Positions 22,986 to 34,079 of a stretch of DNA of 64,000 nucleotides are shown here, in pieces. A program made the position numbers and the translations under genes. Location of the stretch: the NCBI RefSeq assembly GCF_958450345.1, contig NC_088780.1, positions 4,958,501 through 5,022,500 on the forward strand. Direction: 5' to 3'. This DNA is from Calliphora vicina. Its lineage: Eukaryota > Arthropoda > Insecta > Diptera > Calliphoridae. Below the pieces are notes generated by a model. The model was not told the origin of the DNA and did no database searches. It saw nothing but the letters and a program-made list of their open reading frames with translations. Positions within the stretch are counted from its first letter, which is position 1, and each line of letters starts with the position of its first letter.

Positions 22986-24634
22986 CAGTTGCGGTATAAA
23001 TAATAGCAGCAGACCATATATTTACAAATTACTTTTTATAACTCGTTATGTGTTGCTTTTTGGAATTCCATTACTTTTTGTTTTTTTACTTAAAAGAAGC
23101 AATAACAAAAATATAACTGTAAATTTTTTAAATTCTTTTTTCTTTCTTTAAAATTTTTGCGTTTTCTTTTTAGTTCGGTTTTACAAGCAGTCCAAATAAT
23201 AGCAGTTTTTTATAAAAGTGCAAAATTAACATATTTTAATAAAGTTTTTGGAATAAATTTTTTTTCTAAAAGTAAGAAAAATTGATATTTATTGATAAAA
23301 AAGTATATTGAGTGTTACTTTTTTTACAGTGGGGCGGGCAAAGCATTGTACGGAGGAAAAACGTAACATTATAAAAAAAATGATTTCTGAAGGAAAAAAA
23401 TACAGAGAAATACAAAATATTCTAGGTTGCTCAGCCAAAATGATTCGGAACGCCATATTATTTGAAGAAAAGACCGAAACACGTGGAAGAAAGCCGTTAG
23501 TAACTCCTGCTTTGAAAAGAAGTGTAAAGCGTTATAGTTGCAAAGATCCTTTAGCGTCAGCTATAGAGATTAAGGATAACGTATGCCCAAGCCTGAGTGT
23601 CGAAACAGTGCGTAAGATACTACGTCAACAAAATTTGCACGCAAGAAGCCCAAGAGCTGTACCACTTTTAAAAAAAACACATGTCAAAAAAAGATTAGAA
23701 TTTGCAAAATTGCATGTGACATGGCCCAATGAAAAGTGGCGCAACATATTGTGGTCAGACGAATCAAAAATTGTTTTATATGGCGGAAGAGGATCTCGGC
23801 AATATGTGAGAAGACCTCCAAACAAGGAATATGACCCGCGATTTACAGTTAAAACTGTTAAACATGGAGGCTCAAGCATAATGGTGTGGGCATGTTTCTC
23901 ATATTATGGTGTAGGTCCGATATATTGGATAAAAAATATCATGAATGCCTCCCAATATGTAGATATTCTTAAAAATATCATGCTTCCATACGCCGATTAC
24001 GAAATGCCTCTCAGATGGATCTTCCAGCAGGACAATGATCCAAAGCACACCAGCCGACTCGCCAAAAGCTTCTTTGAAGAAAACGGAGTTACAGTTATGG
24101 AGTGGCCTGCGCAGTCGCCTGATCTCAATCCGATTGAGAATTTATGGTGTGATGTTAAAAAAGCAGTGTCGGATGCAAAACCAAAAAATAATAATGAGCT
24201 TTGGAGAACCGTGGAAGGATCCTGGAAGCAAATACCAAATGAAAGATGCCAAAAACTTGTAGACTCCATGAAAAGACGCTGTGAAGCTGTTTTAAAGAAC
24301 AAAGGCAGCTCAACAAAATACTAAATCATTATTTTCCTTTCATACTAAATACACATTTAAAAAAGTACAAAGTTGATTAACTTTTTTTAAGAAAAAAATA
24401 ATATTTGGAAAGCTGCTGCTATTTTTTTTACTGCCAAATCATTTTAAATGAATACTTTTAAATTTCTGATCTCTCAACCTGAAGTTATTTTTTAAGTTTA
24501 AATGTAAAATTTAAAAATACCTTAAATAAGAAATTAAAAAATGAAAATATATATTTTTTTAAATATCACAGTAATTTTTTTTTAACATCTGAACAATAAT
24601 TTCGGCTGCGCTGCTATTATTTATACCGCAGCTG
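22986..24634 (+). mobile_element. Tc1-family transposon, apparently complete
   Basis: 1,649-bp element flanked by TA (22984-22985, 24635-24636). Left end CAGTTGCGGTATAAATAATA and right end inverse CAGCTGCGGTATAAATAATA differ by one base over 20. Inner repeats of the same motif lie about 200 bp inside each end: CAAATAATAGCAG near 23193 and, inverted, CTGCTGCTATTTTTTTTACT near 24413. This is the IR/DR layout known from Tc1 elements such as Minos and Sleeping Beauty. It carries one uninterrupted transposase gene. Confidence 0.92.
23308..24324 (+). CDS. Tc1-family DD34E transposase
   Basis: 338-aa cut-and-paste transposase with no stop or frameshift. Residues 14-50 form the first helix-turn-helix (EEKRNIIKKM...CSAKMIRNAI), followed by a basic RGRKP AT-hook-like link (59-63) and a second paired-like helix-turn-helix (about 68-125). 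The DDE catalytic domain has D151 in WSDES, D242 in QQDNDPKHT and E277 in SPDLNPIENLW, with exactly 34 residues between the last two. The C-terminal MKRRCEAVL and NKG motifs are present. Family members usually start at Met-Gly-Arg-x-Lys-His. Here that position (residue 8) is GTG, so the ATG at 23308 adds seven residues or the original start has mutated. It may still be functional; activity cannot be judged from sequence alone. Confidence 0.93.
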   Translation: MSVTFFTVGRAKHCTEEKRNIIKKMISEGKKYREIQNILGCSAKMIRNAILFEEKTETRGRKPLVTPALKRSVKRYSCKDPLASAIEIKDNVCPSLSVETVRKILRQQNLHARSPRAVPLLKKTHVKKRLEFAKLHVTWPNEKWRNILWSDESKIVLYGGRGSRQYVRRPPNKEYDPRFTVKTVKHGGSSIMVWACFSYYGVGPIYWIKNIMNASQYVDILKNIMLPYADYEMPLRWIFQQDNDPKHTSRLAKSFFEENGVTVMEWPAQSPDLNPIENLWCDVKKAVSDAKPKNNNELWRTVEGSWKQIPNERCQKLVDSMKRRCEAVLKNKGSSTKY

Positions 24635-25263
24635 TATGTCTTAACTCATGAACATTCCCTTTTAACAATAGTTTTCCAAAACTGAAACTAAGGAATTTGG
24701 AAATGACATTTTTTGTACAATGTTCTATGATAAACTTTTTCCAAATGAGTCGGAGGACATTACAGAAACGAGTCTTTTATCAGAACTTAAAAAAAACTAT
24801 TAAGAGTATTCAAATCTAAAAAAAATTAGTAAAAACTAAAAAAAAAGAACTGAGAAATTGAATATTCTTTATCATGCCTTACTTTTGATTTCACCAACAT
24901 CGACAATCAGTGATAGAGTTTTTTCCAAGTCAACTTTTATTAAAACTAAAGAAAAAATCATTTAAAAGGAAAACATTTAAATTAATTTCTTTTGTTTAAA
25001 GATTTTTTCAGAAGATCTCACTAAAATCCTATAAAAAACTCACATTTGTATAAAAAGAATTGTTGAATTGTTATGTTTTGTTTGTTTTTCAGTTTAAAAC
25101 TAAACTAAATTATTCGGTCAATCGAATAATTTAAAATTAACCGATTATTAACCAATTAAATCAAAACCCCGATTAATTATTTGCTCGATTAACCGATTAA
25201 ACCAGAAACCCGATTAATTGAATACCCTAGACAATACTGAGTATTAACACATTTCAAATTTAA

Positions 25264-25467
25264 CCCCCTGTCTATACTTGACAAATATTTATCATAACAA
25301 TAAATGACATTTGTTGTCAAGACAAAGTTGTCTGAGCAAAAGCACTAACAATTTTGTCATAACGAAGCAATAATACTAATAAATTGCAACTATACCTGAT
25401 AATTTTTTATATTGACAACCATTTTGACGTTTATTATGATAAAAATGTATCAGGTATAGACAGGGGG
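25264..25467. repeat. 204-bp MITE, TIR CCCCCTGTCTATAC, TAA duplication
   Basis: Inverted ends CCCCCTGTCTATAC and GTATAGACAGGGGG, extended by TTATCATAA / TTATGATAA inside, flanked by TAA (25261-25263, 25468-25470). Inserted inside the outer MITE of the nest. The C-run end and TAA duplication match the style of 12633-12758. Confidence 0.88.
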
Positions 25468-25801
25468 TAAAATATTATTGAAATCTTTCGGTATTTAAAG
25501 AAATCGTTTCCAAAAAACATTTATTGTTTACACGATATTATTACACATATTTTATTTCTTTGTTGATTGATACATTTTTGTTTGCCTTTTTTGTATTTAT
25601 AAATACATACCCGATACATATGAAAATAAAAAGTTTTTGAATTGTTTTAAACAAATTTTCAATACCGACCGTAAATCAAAAAAATCATTCGTATTTTTTG
25701 AAAATCTAATACAAATTTTGTTTAGACGATGAAATTGTATTATGATACTTGAGTTTTTGACAAATATTAATACTCAGTATTGCCGTCTATAAATACCTTT
25801 A

Positions 25802-26540
25802 TCAGCTAAAATTAAGCTTTAGTTCTTTTATCACGTAGTGGTGTCCGTATATGGTTATATTTCCATGACTCAAAAAATTACACACAGCGTAATGGATCGA
25901 TCCCCACATAAGTTGGTAGTAAAATTGAGATTCATATAAATGTCCAATTTTAAGCCAATGTGCAACTAATATTCAGAAGGGGACCTTTTATGGGGACTAG
26001 GGACAAATGTTGCCCGATATTGCCTATTTTTAATACCAAACAAATCTTATCAACATAGAGTATTAGGAGCTAACTGGCTCCTTTCGTTAGTTTAAATCCT
26101 TTTTCTAATGCTTTTGAAGTTAGAGAGAACATGTGTCCTTGTATTCCCTCCCTAAACTGTTTACTATCTAAGGTGTATAACATTGTATCGCCTTTTTGGC
26201 AATAACGTTTTCAAAAATAAAATATTCTCCCAGGAATTTAAATATTTTACAACAGCATTTAAAATAGATACAACCTCAAAGATTAAACGAACAAAAAATT
26301 CAATTGTACAGCGATTTTACTTCATTCTCTTCTTTATAAAGTAATCTTTTATGTAAATTTGTTTGTCTTGCAAGATAATCACAGCTTTGTGTCAAGTAAT
26401 TTTCTTGGTCATAATCATTTGGTAATAAACACAAAAACCACCAACCAGACAGCCAGCCAACAGCATAAATATTACATCAACATTACATTTTATGTTATTT
26501 TAATGTATTTTTTGAAACATAAAACGCTTGTTTTCTTAAC
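25802..26540. other. AT-rich non-coding DNA
   Basis: No supported gene. It separates the nest from the 3' end of the minus-strand gene at 26572. Confidence 0.45.
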
Positions 26541-26571
26541 ATTTTATTACATTGTAAATTGCGGTAAAATG

Positions 26572-27237
26572 TTAATTTGTTAAAACTGTTTCTTTGAGCA
26601 CTCTATTCCACAGATCATAAGATATGGTCAAAGAGGAAACTATATTTTGCTGGCCCACTAAAGGTCCTCTTATATGAAATGTTAGATTTGATGTGAGATC
26701 TATATTGAATGATCCATTTTCAGTTTTCCATAAATTCACTTTACAAATCAAATCTAAAGTGCTGGAGTTGAATAAGGGTGTGTGTGAAATACCCACTGCT
26801 AGCATATGACCCTCCTGGGGACAACACCAACAAATGTTGCCACCAATGCGGCAAAATGTAAAGAAATTATAAATATTAGTGGTGTTGTGATAGAAATTCA
26901 AATCGACTCCATATAAATCATTTTTAAACAGGCGTAAACGTAAACTGCCCTGTAGATTATCAGCCTCCCTGGAAATGGTGGCATAAGTAACATTTACAGC
27001 ATTTCCTACACTAAGAAATAATATTTTATTTAATTACAGGTTTGAACTCATTAAATTATGTTAGATTTACATCATATTTGTTTCAGCAAAAAATCCTTTT
27101 ACTAAAGGTCCACCCTCAAGATTTATATTGGCAAATAGCCCTGCTAAAGTTTGTATTTGATCATCCCCCACTTTTTGAGCTGCAAATATATTTAAGTTAT
27201 TTATTCCCCAAGTATTGGCCGATAAACTAATGCCCAT
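26572..27237 (-). CDS. unrecognised two-exon gene, 201 aa
   Basis: Exons 27071-27237 and 26572-27010 join through a 60-bp GT-AG intron in phase 2 to give 201 aa starting MGISLSANTWGINNLN. A TATAAAAAA motif sits about 60 bp upstream (27294-27300 region, minus strand), and AATAAA lies at 26543-26548, 25 bp past the stop. Together these make a compact, coherent gene. There is no signal peptide or membrane segment at this start. Visible features are a Cys cluster (FCRIGGNICWCCPQEG, residues about 110-125) and several Asn-x-Ser/Thr sites. I recognise no domain. An additional 5' exon with a signal peptide cannot be excluded because the frame stays open upstream of the ATG. Confidence 0.62.
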
Positions 27238-27510
27238 TGGTGACAATAATTTGTATGTAAATTGTTTTGAATTTTAATAAACAAAAATTTGTTTTTTATA
27301 AATACAAAAATAGTTCAATATTTATTCATGTTTTTTTTTTACTTTCTACAATATTTATTTTAAGCAACTTTTAATTAATGAATTGTTTATCTTTAAAAAT
27401 ATGTTTTTGTTCGCTGTGTTTAAAGAAATAGTTTTTTTTTAAGATTAGATAGTGTCGAGCAAAAACGAACCTCGAAATTTGAAGCAGAACTGCATAACAT
27501 CGAGCACCGT

Positions 27511-27584
27511 GGCGCCGTGGCTTAGTTGGTTAAAGCGCCTGTCTAGTAAACAGGAGATCATGAGTTCGAATCTCGTCGGGGCCT
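27511..27584 (+). tRNA. tRNA-Thr (AGT)
   Basis: 74-nt cloverleaf: D arm GCTTAGTTGGTTAAAGC, anticodon stem CCTGT/ACAGG with loop CTAGTAA (anticodon AGT), T arm ATGAG-TTCGAAT-CTCGT, discriminator T. A T-run follows at 27600. The acceptor GGCGCCG/CGGGGCC contains one G-G mismatch at the fourth pair, where G-T is common. Confidence 0.93.
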
Positions 27585-27949
27585 TTGAAGTTGTTAATTT
27601 TTTTTTAAACATAATTTTTGAATACATATTTTGTTTAAAAAGGTAGGTCAAATTGTAGAGAGCCGAATAAAATTCCCACATACAAATTTGCTAGAGGAAA
27701 TACAATTTTCTTTTGCCTCGATTCTTAAATATTTTGGTAACTGTGGGTTTTCGTTCATATCCCTATGTTTTATGGACCGATTTCAATTACAAAAGTTTGA
27801 TTTATTTCAAATCCTTAAGTAATATGGAAGCTTTGCAAATTGGATTTCAACTAATAACCAGTAAGAGATCTAGATTCGGCTGTGATATTTCTCAAACAAA
27901 AGTTAGTTGAATAGGAAAACTCTGACGAACTTGAAATAGGTATCTCATA

Positions 27950-28625
27950 TCTTCTTCCGAATGAATATTCTCACAAGTTACAATATAACGGTAACATTTG
28001 TAGCCCGCTTCAAACGAATCAGTTGCATTCGGTACAGGTTCCCTGTGATGATCTTGCCAGATTTTAGCAGTTCTTAATAGAATGGTCCCTTTTGGTCCCA
28101 CCAAATATAGAGAATTACTTTAGCGCCATGTATATTTTGCTTTGATATCGATTCGGCTGGTTGGGCGGGCTACACATACGATCTCTTCAGCTTCGGGTTA
28201 TCGTAATGAACCCATTTTTCATCGCAAGTAATGATTTGGTGTAAAAATTATTTTCTTTTATAGGAGCATTTCAGACATGCAAAATAGTCTTTCAAGGTCT
28301 CTCAGCTTCCATTCGAATGGTACCCAATTTCCCTGCTTTTGGATGAATCCTGCTGCTTGCAAACGTTTTGAAATTGCTGATTGAGTAGCTTCCAATGATT
28401 TTGCAAGATAATGTTGAGTTTGATAACAATCTTCATGAATCTTCAATGCCTCCAATTCTTGGTCTTCAAACTTTTTGGGCTGGCCTGGACGATTTTTGTC
28501 TTCTGAACCGCACAAACCATCTCTTTTTTTCAAATTAAAGAAGTAAAGCAAAACTTCCCGCATATGAAGCTTTGTTGGCACAAAATTCGGGATTTTCAAA
28601 GTAGAAAACAACTTTGTTGTTTACA
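27950..28625 (-). pseudogene. mariner transposase remnant
   Basis: Minus-strand frames give KNRPGQPKKFEDQELEAL, LAKSLEATQSAISKRLQAAG, GNWVPFEWKLRDLER, FCMSEMLL and, further on, GPKGTI (from WWDQKGTI-like sequence). Frameshifts and stops separate these. The N-terminal half is the best-preserved copy of the family shared with 461, 30750 and 34080; the catalytic C-terminal half is missing. Confidence 0.78.
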
Positions 28626-28894
28626 CTATAAAATTCAATAACTAGTGGGGTAACTAACTCCATGTAAACAGTAAGTGCATTACTTTAAACCAGCTACTAA
28701 ACTGTTTGTTTGAAATCTATGTTTAGTAAATTGACTTTTTTCTGGATTACGCACATGTTTAAATAATTCGTTCGAGGACAGTCAATTGAACTACTGAGTA
28801 ATTGAATGATTTATTTTGTCATAGCTGAATATTATGATTATGAAACTAAATATTAGTACAGCAAAAATTTAAGTTTTTTTTAAAGTTGTAGAAA

Positions 28895-29108
28895 CTACAC
28901 TGGACTTCAAAAGTGAGTAAAGCCCACTTCTTTTAAGATTATGAAAAACATTAGAGTCCCACCTAACCTTTTTTTCAGAACCGAACACAATATTCGCCCT
29001 AATCTGCAACTTTGAAATTTTAATCAATGGATGGATTTTAGCTTTTCATTATCTTAAGAAAATCAAATAATTCACTGGTGTTTACTCACTTTTATGGATC
29101 ATAGTATA
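28895..29108. repeat. MITE, Tc1-like ends with AAAGTGAGTAAA
   Basis: The ends carry inverted AAAGTGAGTAAA blocks (TACACTGGACTTCAAAAGTG at the left; TTTACTCACTTTTATGGATC at the right). The interior block CAGAACCGAACACAATATTC...CCCTAATCTGCAAC and GATGGATTTTAGCTTTTCAT recurs in diverged form at 41560-41690, so this is a dispersed family. Confidence 0.65.
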
Positions 29109-29140
29109 TTTCCCCTTTGAAGGTCTAGTTTATAGTGCAT

Positions 29141-29605
29141 TTACATCGAAGCGAAATCTAGTACATATGAGATTTCGAGCCAAATCTAGTTATTTTGACA
29201 AGATTTCCCATAGAAAATGAAATCTACGTCGTGACTAGATTTGCGGAAATCTCCTCAAATCTACTCAGTACCAAGTGATGCAACCGTGAATTTCTTAATA
29301 ATGGACTAAAAAATACAGCACTGTACAAGTAAAATTTTTCAGATACAATTAAAAAAAAAATAATATAAAAAGTGCGGAAAAATTTGAGCGTTTGAAAAAT
29401 ATTTTCAATGGATGCAAGTATGAATAAAAGGTAATAATAGATGATTAGGTAATAATACAAATTATAATACTTAAAATTACCTTTTTTAGTCAGCTGATAT
29501 TAAATGAAATCTTGCTAAATGTCAGAAAACCGCGGTGTAAACGATATACATAGATTATGACAAAGATTTCAATTGAAATCCGCTTGATTTCGCTTCGGTG
29601 TAATT
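29141..29605. repeat. inverted-repeat element, TTACATCGAAGCGAAATC ends
   Basis: Left end TTACATCGAAGCGAAATC, right end GATTTCGCTTCGGTGTAA. The interior includes further GATTTC/GAAATC motifs and a chance ORF. Duplication not resolved. Just beyond, 29629-29757 looks like a degenerate copy of the MITE at 43573-43866 (AAGGTGACGAATTC...ATAAATTCGCCTTG). Confidence 0.6.
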
Positions 29606-29759
29606 TAGACGTATGCCAAGATGATGTTTTTAAGGTGACGAATTCATGTAAATTGAGGCGAATACATTCTTTTGTTTATAAGAAGTTTGACATTTGCATG
29701 CAAAATCAGCTGTAATCTTCTGTTTAGTTGTATAAATTCGCCTTGTTATGTTAATCAAA

Positions 29760-30745
29760 TTGATTTGAATTAAAATCCTTGCTAGTATTTACTTTGTTAA
29801 ATAATTAAATTATGTTTTTAACAAAATATCCAAAAAAAAAACTATATTTAGAAAACTGATATCAAACTCTGAATCTTATTGTTTATTTATAATTCATTTT
29901 TTAGTTCTACTTGTTTTTCAATATCCTTCCTAAAACTGTCAAATTTCAACATATGTCAATTTTTGTATCCAAAATACAAAACAAGCAACTAAAATCTATA
30001 TTCCTGTTCTATTTCCAAAAAAAAATCCTTAAAACAAACACAAAAATATGAAATAACAAACAACAGTAAAAAAAAAAATGCTGCTATATTTGAATGTCAT
30101 CACATTGTTTAAACATTTTTTATTACTCCCCAATTTTTTTTTTATGAATGAATATCATCTCATATGAGTTGGCCAATTTGGATAGACATGTTGAACGATA
30201 ACACAAGTCCAACGACCGTTACCTACAAACCATGCACATCCACCTGTTGTATGTCACAGAATCATGGGTGGGGGAGGGAAAGATGATGACAACATGATGC
30301 AAATGGCAACATGATACTGATAGGAGTATGGAAAGGAAGAAGAAGAGCGGGATGTTGGTGTTGCTGATATCGACTATACAAAGTGTTATATTGGAGGAGT
30401 ATGTTTGGTTGTATGTATTGGAAATGTTATTGAGGAATGTGGTTATGTAAACTTATGGAGACATTTATCCAGCAAATTAACAAATGAATTTACAATGCCT
30501 ACAAATATCGGTGAGTAAACAAAAAAAAAAGGAAAAAACACTGCCTGTGTTTGGCAATTCTGCTTTAATTTTTGATGTCCTTATGAAGTGTTTGTATTTG
30601 TAGGTTTAATTGAATTTCAGTAATATTTTGTTTATTAATTGTATCAATATGTTGTTTAAAAATACATATGTATATTTAGTACTACAGTTACTCTTTTGTA
30701 AACAAATTAATCAAGATTAATAATAATCTACATCAGTGGTCGGCA
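29760..30745. other. AT-rich non-coding DNA
   Basis: No supported gene. A GGGTGGGGGAGGG stretch near 30268 and a GT-rich stretch near 30350-30420 are the only local departures from AT-rich composition. Confidence 0.45.
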
Positions 30746-30749
30746 CTCA

Positions 30750-31890
30750 TAGCCACCAGAGTCCGAAAACGATCGATTATTCAGCGAATCTCTTTAATTT
30801 CCAAGAAACTGCAGCTGAAACATACCGATTGCTCACCGAAGCTTATGGTGAAAGTGTTTCATCCGTTTCAATTTGTGAGAGATGGTTTGTTCGGTTCTGA
30901 AGTGGCGATTTTGACACGGAAGACAAAGATTGCCCAGGCCAGCCAAAAAAAAGTTTGAAGACCAAGAATTGGAGGCATTACACTATGAAGATTGTTGCCA
31001 AACTCAGCAAGAACTTGCAGCAGGATTCAACCAAAAGCAGGCAAATTGGCTACCATACGAATTGAAACAGAGAGACCTTGAAAAAGGATTTTGCATGCCC
31101 GAAATGATGCTTGGACGTTATAAAAGAAAATAATTTTTGCACCGAATCATTACTTGCAATGACAAATGGATCTTTTACGATAACCCAAAGCGTAAGAGAT
31201 CACCCGGCCAACCAGCCGAATCGATACCAACGCCAAATATCCAAGGTAAGGTAATTCTCTATATTGGATCCATTACGATAACCCGCAGAGTAAGAGATCA
31301 TATGTGAAGCCCATCCAACCAGCAGAATTGACACCAAAGCCAAATATCCATGGTGCTAAGGTAATTCTCTGTATTTGGTGGGACCAAAAGAGTCCTATCT
31401 ATTATGAGTTGCTGAAATCTGACCAGACCATCACACGGAACCTATGCCAAACGCAACTGATAAGCTTGAAGAGAGCATTGGCCGAAAAACGCCCAGAATG
31501 AAACTGCCAGAAACCGTAATATTTCATCATGACAAAGCTCGGCCACATTTTGCAATACCTGTAAAAAAGTATTTAGAATAAGGTGGTTGGGAAGTTTTGC
31601 CTCATCCGCTTTATAGTCCAGACTGTACCCAGTCCCATTCCTATTTGTTTTGACCGAAGCAGAACGCTCTCTCTGGGATACGCTTCACTTTGGAACAGAG
31701 TATCCGATATTGGCTTGATTCATTCTTGACCTTAAAAAATGAGCAGTTCTTTTGGCTCGGAAAGATGGGGAAAAGGTCATAGCTAACAATGATCAATACT
31801 TTGAATTAATTTATATTTTACAAATGTTTCAAAATAAATACTAATTATTTGAAAAAGTTCCGCATTTTTAAGTCATATATCCAATAGATT
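30750..31890 (+). pseudogene. mariner transposase remnant, longest copy
   Basis: Pieces in order: HRSLW-like N-terminus (frame shifted), KKFEDQELEAL, DCCQTQQEL, ANWLPYELKQRDLEKGFC, FLHRIIT, KPNIHGAKVILCIWWDQKSP then IYYELLK, LISLKRALAEKRPE, and the terminal AGTCATATATCCAAT. The KPNIHG region is partly duplicated (near 31225 and 31330). Multiple stops and shifts make it inactive. Confidence 0.82.
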
Positions 31891-34075
31891 AAACTAAGTT
31901 TAAAATTTACAATTTATGCGTTTGTTACTTAAGGTTTGATTTTAAATAAAGTTTAAACTTTACAATATATTTAAGCAGTTTATAATGATGGTTTAAACTT
32001 CAGCTAAAAAGTGAACTAATATCTTTGGTTTTAATTTAAAAATAGTTTCAACTTGACAGCAGTTTATCAATTGTTATTATCCAAATGAGTTTAATTTCTA
32101 AAAACCTCAGTTAGCAAACGAATGAGTTTATTTTTACTTAAACTTAACTAAAAACTGGAAAAGTTTATGATTATTTCATATTTAAGAATCACTGCTTCCA
32201 AATTATTGGCATTTATGTATGTTATTTATAATTTTGTTTATCTTAATATTTTCTACTTAAACGCGCCGTAGTCAGTGAATTCAGCAAATCAGTTGTAATA
32301 TTTAATGTTCATTTGCAGCAATTGAATTGTTAAAATTTATTAAAATACACACAATCTACATAAAAAAACAAAGAGACAGACACGCCAACAGTTTTATACA
32401 TTTAATTTCAACTGACCATCAGGAAGTTGCTTGGTTTAACAACTCCTCATTCATAGTGGGGTAAATGATAAACATTAACTATGAAATGGAGAAAAACATC
32501 ACTACCACCACCAAGAACAACTAACTACAATAGATTTTATGTTTTTCGATAGTTAAGATAAAATTGGCTGACGTTGCTAACAATAAAATCCAAAAGAACA
32601 AACAATAAGGCGTAAACCATTAAAGGTCCTTTACAACTTAAAGTAAAGCAACTACATACTAACTCTATGTGGTATTGTGCGTCTTGACCAACAACACAAT
32701 AGTTTGCTAGTCAGCTTATATTTTGTGGTAATTTTATTTGTTTGTTATAATGAAATAAATAAATAGTAAACTAAGTTAGATTAAAACTAACATTCAGTTC
32801 TATGTATGTAATGCACTACAGACGTTAACAACGTCAACTTATTACAAATGGTTTCTATTGTTCCTGGATCCTTTTTAGTAGGTTTTTTTTAAGGATAAAA
32901 ATAGTAAAGCAATTGTCAACAATATCCGTTTCCCTTTTTTTAATATCTCTGCGCAACTAAAAATTTTAAACAAAAGTTTAACGTCAATATTTATGGATTG
33001 TTTAGAAAGGGGAGAAATGAAAAATAACAGCATGTGGGAGTTTTTGGACATATTTCAATAAATTATGTTGTCTTTTTAATTTAAAAGGTGGATTAGTTTT
33101 ATTTTCAATTGTAAATGGTTGGAAAATTTATAACAAGTTTTGGCTGGTTACATAAGTAAGACACAATTCCAGCAGCATTGAGGAGATCGTTTTAAAAAAC
33201 ACATAATTTAGATCATTGGTAGGCAAAAAGAGGCATTTAATTTGTGTGCTCTTTTGGATAAAAAATAAAATATCCACAACAACATCAAGAAACTGAATGA
33301 ATTGTGTGTATTCTTACGCTCTATTACGCTCTTTTGTTCACATTCGGGTTGTTTAACGAAACTCATCGTAACCTGAACAATATGAACGCCTACCATGGAT
33401 TTAGATCATATGTAGTTACTCAATGTTTTCCTCTTCAAGCCTGTCTCCACAACTCCTGTAGAAATCATTGGACGTGTAGTGCTTCTCTATTTATATTTAT
33501 TTCAGCCAGTGTCCGATAATCGGAACCATCAATAACCAAAGATGTTTCCTAAAATATGATGGCAAAGATTTTTGTATGTCTCAGCATAAGATTACGCCAT
33601 ATAACCCTGGTTATTCTTTATTTTATTCTGCTTGCAGTACCTTGAATGGTTTAGTTCAATGTTTCATGTTTAGTTCAAAGTTTCCTGGACCTTGCTATGA
33701 ACTATTGTCAATGGATTGGAGAACCTTTACCAATCAATCCGCAATATCTTTGATTCCTTTTAGCAGAGATCTAAAACAATTAACAGTTTATACACAAATT
33801 TCTACTAAGCAAATTTATAACCGATTATGGCCAATAGGCTAGGTTGTTGAAAATAAATAATAATAAAAAAAAAAAAAAGACCCCAGATAGAAAATTTGTC
33901 TTTCAGAGACTTTCATGCTCATTCAAACCGAGATATTCTCTATCCTACAGTGATTACATGTATAATTGCATCCTTCCAAGTAAACAAATCATAAAATTTG
34001 TTGTTATCTCCTTCCTCTCCTTGATCGTCACATCCTTCGGAGTGGTACGAGGATTATGGCTGACCACTGCTTAAA
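31891..34075. other. non-coding DNA, unresolved
   Basis: No gene I can support. ORFs at 33304-33519, 33576-33842 and 33844-34074 are a little richer in complex sequence than the surroundings but show no recognisable domain or splice structure. Possibly an old transposon. Confidence 0.4.
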
Positions 34076-34079
34076 AAAC

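Larger units (their letters stand above)
22802..25229. mobile_element. hAT-type non-autonomous element carrying a Tc1 insertion
   Basis: Ends TAGGGTATTCAAT and ATTGAATACCCTA, flanked by a perfect 8-bp duplication GACAATAC (22794-22801, 25230-25237). Interior near both ends is rich in CGATTAACCG/CGGTTAA. Removing the Tc1 element and one TA leaves about 0.78 kb with no coding capacity. Its TIR resembles that of the hAT MITE at 6733 (TAGGGT...). Confidence 0.9.
22780..25798. mobile_element. outer MITE of a four-element nest (TIR AGGTATTTATAG)
   Basis: The outermost inverted repeats are AGGTATTTATAGATGACAAT (left) and the complement of AGGTATTTATAGACGGCAAT (right), flanked by TTA (22777-22779, 25799-25801). 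The left arm is itself cut by the hAT element at 22802: the arm sequence resumes at 25238 with TGAGTATTAA, which matches the right arm. The element also contains the MITE at 25264. Excluding insertions it is a few hundred bases with no ORF. The TTA duplication suggests the PIF/Harbinger group. Confidence 0.8.

Noticed and set aside
27445..27681. Antisense and sense ORFs around 27.5 kb
   Set aside because: Translation of the tRNA-Thr gene and its flanks.
33576..33842. 88-aa ORF with fairly complex composition
   Set aside because: No recognisable domain, promoter or splice partner found; left as unresolved non-coding DNA.
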